A DNA stretch of 64,000 nt, taken from positions 222,294-286,293 of the forward strand of contig CBFFRP010000134.1 in assembly GCA_965644295.1 (NCBI GenBank). Direction: 5' to 3'. The position numbers and the translations under genes are program-made. Source of the DNA: Paraphysomonas bandaiensis. Taxonomy: Eukaryota > Chrysophyceae. Below the pieces are notes generated by a model. That model did no database searches. It had not been told where the DNA came from and saw only the letters and a list, made by a program, of their open reading frames with translations. Each line of letters opens with the position of its first letter. Position 1 is the first letter of the stretch. Shown here piece after piece: positions 32,941-45,674 of this stretch.

Positions 32941-34064
32941 CACAATATATATACACTGCTACATATATATATGCTATGCATTGTTGTATGTACTGTTCAT
33001 CTATATTAATCTGATATACCGAACTAGTTGAATCGTTCACTCCTCCTGCAATATTGGAAATGCACTTCTTATAATCTTCGATTTCCCACGTGCATTTTGC
33101 ACACGTAATAATAGTATAGTATATATCAATATTATGCATATAACTGCACATAATAGAATGTCTTATTATTTAGTACTAGGCACGCATGGAAGTGTTAAAA
33201 ACTAAACAAAAATCTAGTGTTAAATATACTAATATCCTACTATGTAGCGCTACGGGAACTGCTTGTACGTCGCCGCAAGCACCAAGGTTCAACTACCTCC
33301 GCTCATAAGGGTGTAGTCCTTAACTTTTCGTAGTCACTTCTTGCTTAAATGTTGACATGTCAAGCCACTCCCAGTGAACAATTCTCATCTGTCATTCATC
33401 CAGTTCTATACATTACAGATACATAATAATATGAATGAGGTTTTGCCATAAATCTAGAAACTGGCTCACGTACAATTATGCGAGGGGTTGCTGTCTTCCA
33501 CTCGGACTGATCACAGATGCGCACCTTTACTACCAGCAACAAATTTCTTGTCATGTGCTGATACATTCCTGTCTTTAGGGAGAGAAGATTAACACCTCCA
33601 TGCGTCCCCACACGACTCACTTAATTCTATACCATTCAACTCCCATCACTGCTTTGAGTATGGATGAACACACACTATTACATGTATACATACACACACA
33701 CGCAACAGCACTGTATCAATTGTTCAACTAACCTGATTGTAAACAACCTTTTTCTGCTGGTGGGGCTGAAATCTTTTATATGTGCATATATTTATGTATG
33801 CAGGGACCTTAACAGTGTATGACATATTGGCCCATCAATCTAATCAAATGCCAAGAATTTGTTGTATTACATATAGAGCATAAATACATACATCGATTAA
33901 GAAACTTAAACTATGAAATGGATAGCGCAATTAAAGGAAAATATTGATGGCGCAGTACGTTAGAAATTTCATTAAAATTACCGCGGAGATTTCGGAATGA
34001 GTACCCACAGTTATTATGCACATTATATTTCATAACAACACGAACTGGAGAAGATTACTACGCG
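32941..34064. other. Intergenic spacer, mostly featureless
   Basis: No gene supported. A fragment at about 33245-33300 (CGCTACGG..CTGCTTGTACGTCGCCGCAAGC) resembles the inner part of repeat family R1. A 74-codon minus-strand frame at 33396-33620 has no recognisable content. Confidence 0.45.
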
Positions 34065-35082
34065 TTACAGATGCTCCGATAAGAATGCCTGAACACGATT
34101 GATCGCTTTGGTAGCGTCTCTTCGCACAGCATCATCAGACATATCACCTAATAAAATTAAAATTACGATATGAAGTACAGAACCATAAGCCCGAAATCTA
34201 CGAAAAATAGTAAACCCACCTCTAGATGCCCAGCCATGTCGCATATCTGGATAATCTTCGGAAGCAGACGCAGCGTGGTTGCGCTTGAATACCTCCAACA
34301 GCTGAACACGTCAACAATGAGCATTTCCAGTTGTGACAAAACGACAAGGAGGATTCACACGTCACATATATTACATGTAGACACTTGATATTAACATGGT
34401 ATGTATTACCTCCCCACCGTCGCGATATTCGGCTCCGTCGTTTCCTGCCGGTAGAAGAAGAATAGGAAAGTGCACCTGTGATGCTAGGGCAACATTATCC
34501 CCTCCCATCAATCCACCCTCGATCTGTATGCTTGGATGTGGTACGACAGCAACACGAATCTTATCTGACAAGGAGGCGCACTTACATACGACCCATCCTC
34601 CCCAACAGAATCCAACCATGCCAATGTTGGCGAAACCCTTGGAATCGAGGTAGTCGAATACGGCTTTCATTTTGGGACAGATGTTATCGTCCCACTTCAA
34701 AGACCCAAGCCACCCAAATGCCTCCGGAGCTCTTGGGCCTTCGATATTAAAATCTGGAGGGAGACCATCACCATGTGTTCCACCTTCAAAGCTAGGTGTT
34801 AATAGTTTGGGCACGACAACTAAGGGATAAGATTCGGCCAAAAAATCGGCTATTCTTCTTGTTCTTCCACCATCCCATCCCCTAATAAATAATTACAATA
34901 TCCGTTATATTTTATAATGAAATATATTACCAGATATCAGGAATAAGTATAATTGCTTTACTGTTTGATGATTCATTACCGACGGTGTATATTTCAGTTC
35001 CATTGGCGATAGTTTCTTCCTTTCCTTTGCAAACATAATCATCTGCATAAAATGGAGTACTATCTGAAGGACAACACGACAT
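34065..35082 (-). CDS. Dienelactone hydrolase family protein
   Basis: Four exons on the minus strand, 34931-35082, 34410-34881, 34220-34301, 34065-34147; 262 aa, the usual family length. The alpha/beta-hydrolase landmarks are SKAIILIPDIWGWDGGRTRR near the N-terminus, NIGMVGFCWGGWVVCKCASL with the nucleophilic Cys in G-x-C-x-G, and PDMRHGWASRG with the catalytic His. The acid residue is probably the Asp in PILLLPAGNDGAEYRDG. Family members hydrolyse dienelactone or related esters; eukaryotic relatives such as CMBL act on lactone or ester substrates in the cytosol. The short Cys-rich N-terminus (MSCCPSD) is common among fungal and protist homologues. The intron 34302-34409 is longer (108 nt) than most here. 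Substrate unknown. Confidence 0.88.
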
Positions 35083-36060
35083 TGATTATTTTCTTACTGG
35101 TGGTTTTGAGTGTATGTAATCGCTGGTTATGATGTGATGATGTAAAGATTTATGTATGTATGTAGTATCATGCATATGTAGAGCTAACATATGAGAGATA
35201 TACGTACAATAGATCGAATATCATACTCTGCTGGTACTGCTGTATATTCTAGACTTTTTTTACCGCTTGGAACGTACAGCTATTGTATCATACAGTGTAG
35301 TATATAAAGGATACAGCAGTATACAGTAAAATAGGAAAAAAAGGGAAGGTAGCTTTTACGTATTGTTATGTATTCTGAACGTATTACACAGTTACTTCAA
35401 CCAATCAGAGTGACCTTCTTATACACTGATTTTGTCATTCAGCCAGTTGACAGTATCTCCATACCTTAAGGTGCTTTCAGTAGAAAGATAGATCGAAAGA
35501 AATAGAAACACTCTTCATTAAACTAACACACTAAATAATACTAGTAAACACTTTAGAAAATACATACATTTACAATACTTCCAACATACAAAAAAAGATA
35601 TAGAGATGTTGTATTCAGGATATACAATAGAATACATAGGGAGAATACTGTGTATACGTGTATACTCCATAAGTATGGGCAGTCAGCATCTTATTTTTCG
35701 GAAATAAATTGAAGCAAATATCCTCTATATTACTGAACTACAACTACGGCTAGAATACAGATAATTATTGTCTCAATATTAGAGGCATCTTTGAACAAAA
35801 ATATACAATAGTGGAGATATCGAATCAAGTTGGTTTCAAGTGATACGGTAAGAGTCCCTATGAATTCATATCCATTTAAACTAGCATCACATCAATCAAC
35901 TCTATTCATTAATTGAATAATAATTCTTTTTAATAAAGAAAATATTCATTGCAATTTTAAAAATTCCATATTTGATTTGTTTGTATCATTCATTCAAATA
36001 TTATCTTATTATTAAGTTCTTATAACTAGCTTTGCAGAGCCTTAATCCACTATTATTATT
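35083..36060. other. Intergenic spacer with R2 repeat
   Basis: No gene. Contains the R2 copy at 35669-35810 and AT-rich sequence leading to the next gene. Confidence 0.5.
35669..35810 (+). repeat. Dispersed repeat family R2, copy C
   Basis: Starts about GTATGGGCAGTCAGCATCTT and ends AACAAAAATATACAATAG. Highly similar, in inverse orientation, to 24143-24292. Confidence 0.82.
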
Positions 36061-37236
36061 ATGAGAACTGTGGCATGGAATCATGAATTAAATCCTTTAC
36101 CACAACGTGCACAATATTTATTACAAAATATTCAGGTATTCTATGATCACTTGCTGTAGTGTATTATAATTTATTATTAATACAGAATGATAATTTTACT
36201 GGTCATCCAATCAAAGATATAGTCGAAGTGATATTCGAGTGCTATGATATACTTTCAATAGTATTAAATCAATATCAGCCAACGGGTGATGACACACAAG
36301 ATCAGTGTGTGGTTGCTCTAAGCAGTTTATTTACTCACTGGCCACCTGATAAAATTGAAAGCGTCCGAGGTGCTATGAAAGGAATGACATTGGGCAATGA
36401 CCGACACACTCGAAACACTGATAGTGACAGAACCCCAAGTGAGGGAAGTCATACGCCTAAAATGAAATTGTCATTTGCATCTCGATTAGATCCAGGAAAA
36501 TCTTTGTCTAGCGCGCAATGTGGTGTGAATAGTGCTGACACTGAGAAATCTGATTACCCAGATACTCATGTCACCAATTGCGACAAAACCATTCGTAAAC
36601 GCGAGAGTACTCCTCCGATACCCTCCCCTTCCCCGACTCCTATACCAGCCACTAAGTCTGTCGATACCACTACTTCTGTGCCCTCTACCCACACCAAGCA
36701 ATCAATATCGTCATGTAGCGGTGATTCACTGGAATCGGTAGGCAAAAGGGATACTCAAGCGACTGTTTCTACCGCATCTATACCAGAAGAGCAAGTAGAA
36801 GCACAGAACCACCAGTCAACCGCATCTGTTCAATCATCATATCAACCGGCTCAATTATCCTCCAAGAATCAGGAGTACTTTAGAAAGAAGAGAGAAGTAA
36901 GTAGCTTTTGTCATTGTGAATTGGTGCAAATGCTATGTGGGGATATAGAATATGCGACAACGTTTCTTCCTCTTTTAACATGTCATGTTGTGCTCGCGAT
37001 AACAAAATGTTATGTAGGAGGAGGAGATGCAGAAGAAGGCAAAGTCTGAAGAAGAATCTAAATTAACCCCCGACGAGTTGCGTAAATTAGAAGAGGAAAA
37101 GAGAGAAGCTGAGCGGCATGATGCTAATAAAACTGCTCATTTATCCAAGTTGGGCTCAAACTTTATAATACGCAAAGATGGGCGGGTGAAAACCGATGGT
37201 GGGGGTCGAGGCAACAGGCGAGGTGGGAGAGGGTAA
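36061..37236 (+). CDS. Unrecognised protein with charged coiled region and RGG tail
   Basis: Three exons, 36061-36135, 36186-36896 and 37018-37236, close in frame to 334 aa. The N-terminal ~80 residues (AWNHELNPLPQRAQYLLQNI, then VIFECYDILSIVLNQYQPTG) look helical. The middle is Ser/Thr/Pro-rich and probably disordered. The C-terminus starts with a Lys/Glu-rich helix (KAKSEEESKLTPDELRKLEE) and ends with GGGRGNRRGGRG, an RGG-type RNA-binding or arginine-methylation motif. The longest intron (36897-37017, 121 nt) has the consensus donor GTAAGT. I do not recognise a family; an RNA-associated role is only suggested by the tail. Confidence 0.68.
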
Positions 37237-37639
37237 CCGTATCAGTAGTGGTGGCGATTTCCTGTACACGACAAGTCAGTAATATGTCTATGCATAGGCA
37301 CGTATCTTCAATTCATGTGAGCTTTTTTGTAACTCCTACGTGATGTCATCCTGAGTGTATCATTTCTTCCGTTTTACAGTATCGTGTTGTTTATATTGTC
37401 GAAATTACTCTTCAAGCAGTATGTTTGTTCAACTTGCTATAGTAGCAATAAGCAATATCAACACAAAGAACTAGAAGTTTACTGATAAATGGTAGTAACT
37501 AATAAAAAGAAAAGCACTTATGAATCTCGAAGCCGTTACTTGTGCGTTGAAGCCTTGCTCGCTGGGTGAGTAATAAGTAATATCTTACTGCGTATACGTC
37601 AACGCGTATTGCTATGGTGAATATCTTCTTAATAGCAAT

Positions 37640-38066
37640 ACGCGTTTAAGAGTCGGAACCAATTTAGCATTGCAATTTAACCATCTAGTGCTTAACGCTA
37701 CGAAAGCTGCTTGTGCGTCACCGCAAGCTTCAAGGTGCAACCACTTTCGCTCTATCACTCAACGCAAAAGCAGTGAGCAAGCAGATTGTTGATATACCTA
37801 ACATCTAATGACTTCAGGTGTATGAATCCTTAAGGTGAACAGCCCGGATGCTCTACTTTACCAAAACGCCCAATGCCGGATGCCTGTTTACTCGTCAGGG
37901 TCCAAAGACGTCTTTACAAGTGTCACTTACTAGTGTCCCTTGTACAGAAGTAGAAGCACTTGGCTAAAAATTATCTGCCGACAATATAGTTTTCCGGAGA
38001 AATCTCTCCAGTACTTATCTCCCACAACACTATGAAAAGGTAAGGATACGACTTTGTTGAAGGGTA
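37640..38066 (-). repeat. Interspersed repeat family R1, longest copy
   Basis: Read on the minus strand it starts CAACAAAGTCGTATCC and has GATAAGTACTGGAGAGAT, GACACTTGTAAAGACGTCTT, GGCATCCGG, CACCTTAAGGATTC and CCTGAAGTCA. It continues into an inner part ending GCACAAGCAGCTTTCGTAGCG. It is diverged from, but colinear with, the copies beside the MULE and in the NTF2 array. Confidence 0.8.
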
Positions 38067-38134
38067 ATGTAGATATAAGGCTTGCGTAAGAGATATCCAA
38101 TTATTGGTAATTATTGCTATTAAAATGCCTCTAA

Positions 38135-38210
38135 TTATATTCCAATTTGGAATTGAACTCTGAACTACTATCTCATCCCGAAGGTGCTATACAATTAAAC
38201 CAGTACATTA
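38135..38210 (-). other. tRNA-like sequence, degenerate
   Basis: The minus strand has TGGTTTAATTG, fitting an internal A box, and about 35 nt later GTTCAATTC, fitting a B box. The stems I could draw pair poorly, so this is probably a decayed tRNA or a tRNA-derived repeat rather than a working tRNA. Confidence 0.3.
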
Positions 38211-39372
38211 TCTATCTATCAACAGTAATAATATTTATTAGTTATTAGTTTTCAAAACCAATTAGTTATTACACAAGCCTGCCAGATGTGTAACAATTTT
38301 CCATAGTAATCACGCTATCACATACTACAACTCAAATTACCTTCAATCAGAGTACCATTCAGTGAAGATCTCGAGGCACAGAAACCGATATACTTCTCAA
38401 AATCTCTCTTTCAATTTACGCGTGTTATGAACTTCTTATGTTTGGTAGGGCTAGCTCATGTCTGAACAGTTTTCTGGTTTCAATATTGCCGAAAAGATAT
38501 ATGGAAATATTCACGATAACAGTATGCGTCATGTAGGCATTTATTTTTGGACTAAAAGGCCAAGTACGTGATTCAACCTACTGGACAACATCAAAGTTAA
38601 TAGCTTATCTCGATATCCTATTAACTCAGGAACAGATACTGACTATATCACAAGAAGACGCATGATACTCACTGCGTTCAAACAAAAGCAATGCTTTAAA
38701 ACAGAGAACATACACCCTACACTATCATATCTATTGTCGACCTAGATTCTAATGCAAATACCTATCATGAGTGGTAATTGCTAGGCCAATGTCCAGTATA
38801 TCCATTCGATGATCTAGATACTATAGATTGCAATGTATCCTGCAATGCAGTGGTTGTATACGGTATACACAGGTACGAGTATATACTAATACGGGCCAGG
38901 AACTTTCCTGGAAAAAGATTGATGCAACCGTCAATTATAATGACGTATAGAAAGTGTACGTATACCGTATACTTGTATATTATACTACAGTACACCACTA
39001 ATAAACTAGTACACTTCGCCAAAATGAAGTGTGTATTCCCATATACATACGCATACATATACACATACATACACATACATACACATACATTCGTATACAT
39101 ACACATCCATAGACTGCTACATATACATGTACATACCATATGCATGTATATGTGACTGGTAAAGGCAGAACCATCAAGAATTACACCATTCTATCAGTAT
39201 CAACATATTAAGGGGTAGAGAAATCATTCATTTACCTGCAGTAGATATCACACTGCATTCTAATTCACTACTCATTGATGTTATTGAACATAACATCTCA
39301 TATATATAGTCCTATCCACTGTACCTCTAGTTCTAGTTCTATCTCATTATAACTATAAATAAATCCATACAA

Positions 39373-42300
39373 ATGAAAAATAAATTAAAAACTAATCGAA
39401 AAAAGAAAAAAAATATGAAATCATCAAATTCTATTACATCATATACAAGATTAAAGAAGATACAGAGTGTTAGTCCACGTATGAATGGTATACCAAACAA
39501 ACATCAGACATGGACAACTTCAATTTCTGGTCATATGAAAAATAACAAGTAATAAGAGTATAGATCTCCTATTGATGTTGTGATTTCTAATATAATGTTT
39601 TCTAGGTCCAATCCAGAAACTCCACTTAAAATGGATTCTTATATAGAGAATGTACTGAGTAAAGAAATGTCTCTTCTAATTTTAGAAGGCAGGATATCAT
39701 CTCCTGCTAGGTAATATGTTTAATAATTTTGAGTATAATTTGTGATATGTTGTTACTTAGGACCATTGATTTCACTGTTCGTGAGTTTCCCAGCTCGTAC
39801 TACTCATTGAATGTAGTGGTATTGGATACACATCAGAAGTGGGCCGTATATATACCATTCACTGAGGTGGTTGTACATAACTGTACATGTTCGTTATCTA
39901 AATTTTGATCAGGATTTGACTGAGCTGACCCAAATGTGGTGTGTTGCACCACGCTATCAGAACAAGAGACTTATTGGAAACTGGATTCTCAACTGTACTA
40001 ACTTTGAGTTCAGAAATGATACTATTGTTGGTGCGTATTTCGATCACAATAAGTTGAACGATAGGTGTGTATCTGAGTTAGTTAAGTTTATCAACACACT
40101 GGTGGTAAAGGTCCAGGCAGTAGCTAGACGATTTCTTGTGTGTATTCGTATACTGAGAGGACAGTTCCCGACGCCGCACCACTCTAATCAGCAAGGTGAC
40201 AGCCCACAACAGGCAGGCCAGATGAAGGAGCTTTCCAATGAAATAAGTCACAGCCCAGCCACAGACGAAAACAGCTCTATTTCATTGATACATGGCGAAG
40301 ACAACCTGCATTTATCAACGGCACCTGCACAATACCCAACTGCGACCCTTGAAGTTGTAGAGACAGGTGTGCTCTATGCCGCTTCTACTAGTCACCATCG
40401 GGACAACAATACGAATCGACTACTACCTCGTGTGCCTACAAAACCGAAGGACTCAACTTCCAGATCAACACGGCCACGATTCAGGAAAATCCAGCCCCAG
40501 CCCACCGCCCACTCTTCGTGTTTAACAAATTCAGATGCGACACAGTCTCCACCGACCAAACAAAACAAAAAAGAAGTTGTCCTGAACGAACTTCAGAATG
40601 TGCGAAGTGAAATCACCTCTGCAGTGTCAACTGTTCAGCGAGAGTTAATTACAATAAAATCAGATATACAAAAAAAATTGGTTTCCGCTGCACGACCGGT
40701 GGCACCTGTCGGAGATCGTCAACGCTTTACCAAATCTATAGACGATAACGGTAGTGTAGTGTCTCGATACGAAGATGAGGTAAACCAGCTACGATCAGAC
40801 ATGAAGGTGATGCTTGAGCAAATGAAAGAGATGCAGAGGCAGATAAGTGAGAAGCGTAATAAAGATGCTGCTGAGCTAGTTAGGGAAGAGAAAGAAGAGA
40901 TACGTTGCTATGATACAGTTGCTCCTAAAAAACAGTCTGGAATTTCTTTAAATTCCTTTTCATCTTCTGAGATGTCCAATAAACAGCCATTGAAAATTAT
41001 CTCTAGTGGCGTCTCTGACACGGCGCGTAATGCGCGAGCTCTCCTAAGGCAGCCATACAACATGTCGGATGGATTGGAGCATTGGGAGATGCTACGCGAC
41101 ATAGAGGCAGCAAGAATGGATCCTTCCGTAGCCGTACAATCACGTAACAACGAAAAGGAGGCACTCAACCAACAGGCAAGGGTAGATGCTGCTGGGAAAA
41201 TTAAACGAGCAATTATGAAAGTGGCGGCTGTAAAACGGAAGGAGAAACACGCGAAAACTGCGAAATTGAGAGTCAGCTCTCTCCTTGCCATTGTGGTAAA
41301 ATGCAATGATTTAGCGATTCTAAAGAGTGCATATGATACTAGTTTAGAGCTTCGACACGAAATATTATTTGTTCAAACTTGTTCACGGATCAGTAAACTT
41401 CTTGGTACAGCGTCCAAAAAGTCAGAGGACAATACAATTCGATCTATCGTAGATACCGTATTTCCTAATTTTTTTGCATTTGCTTCACTTATCCGCGAAT
41501 TTCCTTCAAATCCATCTCTTCAAAAGGGCGGGCTAGATATCGTGGAAATCGTTGTGTCATGTGAAACTGGTCGAGATTTATTTGAAGAGATTGGAAGTAG
41601 TGGGTATTTGGATTCCCTTATTCTCGTGCTTAGAAATATGTGTGGGTATGAGGACATGTGCTACCAGGCTCTAAAGATTGCGCAATGTTTCGCTCTCAGT
41701 GGTGTGAATCAGAGACATCGGTTAGGCACCAAAGATAATTGTAGAATACTGGGTGAATCCTTGTTAAGATTTTCTTCTGTGTTCGGCATGATTCAAATGG
41801 TCGTCAAACTGCTGTCCTTACTGTGTAAGGACTCTCCTATGATACTGGATAGAATGGGTGAGGCTGGTGTGTGCGAGCTGGTGTTAGAAGCAATGCGGGC
41901 TCGTACTTTTGACTTTGTTGCCATTGGTGCATTGTCTAAAGTAGCTTTCAAATTATGCTATAATAACCACCTCGAAAATCGGAAACGCTTGGGAACTACA
42001 GATGCATTCGGTGTATATATGGACTGCTTACTTGCCAGTCGAGTAAAAAACGCATCAGCTTTTAAACAAATAAGTATGCTAGTTATGGCAGTATGCAATA
42101 AAAATGATGATATTACGCAAGGGGTTCCGACAACGCGATTAACTATGACCAGTAAAACTATTCTTGAAGACGATAATGTTGATGACGATGTCATCAAAAT
42201 TTTGCTGACACTGCTGTACAGCTTTTGCTCTTGTTCTCAACTTCAAGGTAAATTAGTAGCCGCAGGACTCAACCAAATTCTCGTAGATGTTCAAAACTCG

Positions 42301-44358
42301 AATCACAATTCCGACATATTACGTGTGGCGACGCTTTCATACCGTCGACTCATGGGCTTATCCCGTCAGAACTCTATTCGAAGTGCGAGGACGCTCTCTG
42401 TGGGGTCCAGTCGGTCGGAAGTTCTGACTGAACAAACAATTTCCCATTCCGTGGATGTGGACAATCGAATTTCTCCTCCTGTAACACAAACTAACACTGA
42501 GTCAAGTGGAATTGTGGAATCTGGAAGTACTCCCAGATTAGAGGACCATACAGAATTGGATATGCAATCAGGACAACTACATCCGAAGACTTCTGTGAGT
42601 GAATATGCTGAATGTGATGTGAAATTGCAAAAAATGGGGTCGGTTTCCACGTGTAGTGAAAGCATTTTCCCACGAGCATCACAACCATCTCAAGTAGAGG
42701 AGAGTACGGATGTCGGCGTCCCTACAAACGACACACTTAATTCGATTACCAAGGCATCGAAAGAAGAGGATGATAATGCAGAAATCAGGTTAGGTAGCCA
42801 CGATCATATGCCCCGATACGAGGTGAACGACAGACATTCTGAGTCAAACTCTTCGACACTGGTCACACCTATGGATAACAAGCACGTCGAAGTAGTAGAA
42901 ACAGAGAGCGCTTCTCCAACGACTTCAGCTGCTGTTGTGAAGAAAGATGATATCGAAGCTACGCCACCGAATTCGAGCCCTATAGTGCAGAAACAACGAA
43001 GAATTGTAGATAGAAACTCTTCTGTTATATCGTCATCTGACGAAGCTTTCAATGAGATGCCAATACTACAACCTGATGTCGATGATGAACAGCATCGACA
43101 GCTTCGAGAACGCGAAGAAATTATTGGGAGCCAATTGAAGAAGAACGAAGATATTGGAAAGGTACGTAATGCAGTATACAAAGTCGTTGACAAGCAGAGG
43201 ACTGAAAAGCATTCTGGGACAGCTAAATTGAGGCTAGCAACTCTGATTAGTATTATTGATAACTCATCTGAGAGCGAAATTATTATGGAATCCCTTGAAG
43301 TATCACTCGAACTGAAAAATGTAGTGTTGGCGAGAAAGGCAATAATCAGAGTCAATAATCTAATTCGAGGGGCTAGAGTGAATAACGAGTCCTCAGATTT
43401 ACTTGTCCATCTTTTTAAGAAGCACAGACACATTGTTAGACTTGTATCAATGTTTGTTGACAATGTCGAGGTTATACTTCATGGTTTCGAAGTTTTTGTG
43501 CGTATGAGCTATGTGAACGGTGCGATGGAAATCCTTGGATCGAGTGGTCTGATTAAAGTGATGTACATTTCTCTCAATCGTCACTATGCGAATCATAACG
43601 TGTGCGCTGCTGCTTTAGCCCTCGGTGTAAGGCTGACTAAGAAAAGCCCCAGCAATAAGAAGCGTGCGGCATCCCTCGGCACCTTCAAAATATTGGTTAA
43701 ACTCTTAGAGTACCACATAGATACCCATGATATTGTGGATAAGATTTCTAGACTTGTGTGTAATTGTATTGAGGGCATGCCACTCAATCAGAATTTATTC
43801 CGGGAGGTGGGAGGCTGCGATGTTCTCATGAACACATTTACTCGTGCGCCGACGGATTTCGAAAATATTGAGATTGTTTCCAGGCTGATAATGAACCTTG
43901 TGACCTTGAACAATTCTGATAATCAGAAAGCGTTCGGAACTAAAGAAAATTTGTACAAGTTTGTTGATGTATTGAAAAAATGTTTATCAGATTCGAATGT
44001 GTTCAAGACTGTGTCTATCACCACTTGCCGGGTATATAGTCAAGTTGATGAAGATCTTATATCTTGTGATGTTCCGGAAGTGATATGCTCCTTAGTTGGG
44101 GAGTATAATGCATGTGATCATAAGAATCCTGATGTTCTTTATTCTATTATTATGATGGCATCGTATTTTGTGAACAAAACTGCGCTGCGACCTCACTTTG
44201 TGTCTTCGAGATTGTCAACTTTGCTGTTACCGTTCACCGAGAAAGATAAGTGGTCAAAAAAGATTCGAAAGAGTTCGATAAGTGTGATTAGGAACATGCG
44301 AGATGCAAACCAACAATTATCTCGAGGAAATACCATCGCTTCTACCGATTCTATGTAG
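39373..44358 (+). CDS. Large IQ-motif, coiled-coil and helical-repeat (ARM-like) protein
   Basis: Four exons, 39373-39548, 39606-39710, 39761-39866 and 39913-44358, close in frame to 1,610 aa. The N-terminus is very basic (KTNRKKKKN). After a small globular region comes an IQ-like calmodulin-binding helix, VVKVQAVARRFLVCIRI (residues ~194-210). Next is a Ser/Thr/Pro-rich linker, then coiled coils (ELQNVRSEITSAVSTVQREL; DEVNQLRSDMKVMLEQMKEM). Two related alpha-helical modules follow, at ~558-985 and ~1210-1580. Their starts align as IKRAIMKVAAVKRKEKHAKT and VRNAVYKVVDKQRTEKHSGT, each followed by AKLR and a run of ARM-like helix pairs. A Ser/Glu-rich linker separates them. No enzyme motif was seen. 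The architecture suggests a cytoskeletal or ciliary scaffold, which is inference only. Confidence 0.75.
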
Positions 44359-44639
44359 TGTATATATGTTATTGCTAATATGTAGTATCATATATTGTTC
44401 ATAGTAACTAGTCATAACTGTATACATTTTTTAATTATTAAGCAATGATTTCATTCAGTTGTACGAAAAGTTCCTAAAGTATTATCCCTTTGTTATCTCA
44501 AAAAAGTTATTTTTTGACCTCATTTTGGCTCAGACATTCAACTTCAATATTCGATTCAACACAAGCTCTCTTCTATCTTAATACAGTCATTTGTATGTGA
44601 TTTCATTGTATTACACATTTTTACACATTAAACCACAGT
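44359..44639. other. Intergenic, nothing recognised
   Basis: AT-rich 3' flank of the large gene, ending where the hAT relic begins. Confidence 0.5.
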
Positions 44640-45257
44640 GATGAGTCAACTATCCAAAGCTGATCTTCAAACACTCCAAGTTGACCTTGAACACGAGCTT
44701 GTTGACCTCCGACGTTTGTACATCATTTGACGAACGTATCATAAGGCACCCGATTGTCGAGCATCACCTGGGCGACATTTCTGGTATTATTCATAACGCT
44801 GCTTTTAAAAATTCAGTCGTGAAGATTCCATGTGGCAACGAAGCCGTAACTCGGACGGAAATGGATCAAATAATTTTACTCAATGAGGATGAAGAAGATT
44901 ATGACAGTGCGACTCTAGTTCCAAATGACGTTTCATTGATGGTAGTAGGTAGCGGAAGCGAGCAAGACTTAACCAGCAAACTCGTTACCGCAGCATGAAG
45001 CACTTGCATGCCGCAACTAATAAGGTTGAAAGGTGTTGTTCAGTAGAGCAAAGATTGTTTTGATGGGTTTGCGCAAGGGCTTGACTCCTCCTCGACACTT
45101 AAGAGCTACTTATGCTTTTACGCAATGAATAGTCGCCTCTGGAATGATTTGAAAGTTAAGGTAGTATTGTTATTTTGGCAGCTAGTGTATTTTAGTTCTA
45201 TAAGATTGCAATAATTGAAATTGAGACCAGCAAGTAACAATTGTGTTTATAATTGAC
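44640..45257 (+). pseudogene. hAT transposase relic related to the 4471-5608 element
   Basis: Plus-strand frames give MSQLSKADLQTLQVDLEHEL, then after a frame change RHPIVEHHLGDISGIIHNAA and CGNEAVTRTEMDQ, followed by an acidic segment and a broken ATNKVERCCS motif. These match the minus-strand fragment at 4518-4999 (IHPIVERHLGDSAAIIHNAA). Multiple stops follow. The right border, near 45240-45257, ends TGACTACAACCCTGAG, an inverted CAGGGTTGTAGTCA terminus. No left end was found. Confidence 0.78.
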
Positions 45258-45305
45258 TACAACCCTGAGTGCAAGTGATTATTATTATCGTTCCTCAAGC
45301 TTAAG

Positions 45306-45375
45306 CAGGGCCTGGTAACCATCAATGGCCCATTAATGGTAGTCCAGTTCCCGGCAATTATAAATGGCATTAATG
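45306..45375 (+). repeat. hAT-like terminal repeat (CAGGGCCTGG type)
   Basis: CAGGGCCTGGTAACCATCAA, then CATTAATGGTAGTCCAGTTC and CCCGGCAATTATAAATGGCA. A direct relative lies at about 46877-46985. It may be the left end of the element that held the relic at 45675-46256. Confidence 0.55.
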
Positions 45376-45674
45376 AAACTGTCCTGGCAATTTCTTAAAG
45401 TAGATAATACTGCTCATAATAGATAGTGTGGTGCTCCCTTGTTAATTAATAATTTTTAATTAAATAAAAAACTACGAATTGTAACTACTTCTCGCTCTCC
45501 ACTGGCACATAAGGATATTCTTGCAGGGCTTCATGGAGGAAGTATACATTATGCAAATGTGGGAATTTTACGATATTTTGGGAAATTTAGGAGTATTTAC
45601 AGTATTTTAGTAGAAATACTCCTAAAAACGTGGAAAAAAAATCCACGATTGCATAAATGTTTACTTAGGGTCTA

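Larger units (their letters stand above)
37237..39372. other. Long intergenic region with R1 repeat
   Basis: About 2.1 kb without supported genes. Contains the R1 copy at 37640-38066, a tRNA-like sequence at about 38135-38210 and a short ACATAC-rich tract near 39045-39110. Confidence 0.5.

Noticed and set aside
33396-33620. 74-codon minus-strand frame with plausible-looking composition
   Set aside because: No ATG-led context, no splice partners that extend it, no recognised motif; left as intergenic.
42804-43463. 219-codon antisense frame inside the large scaffold gene
   Set aside because: A shadow of the Ser/Glu-rich coding strand, producing Ser/Leu/Ile-rich antisense translation; the sense exon is continuous.
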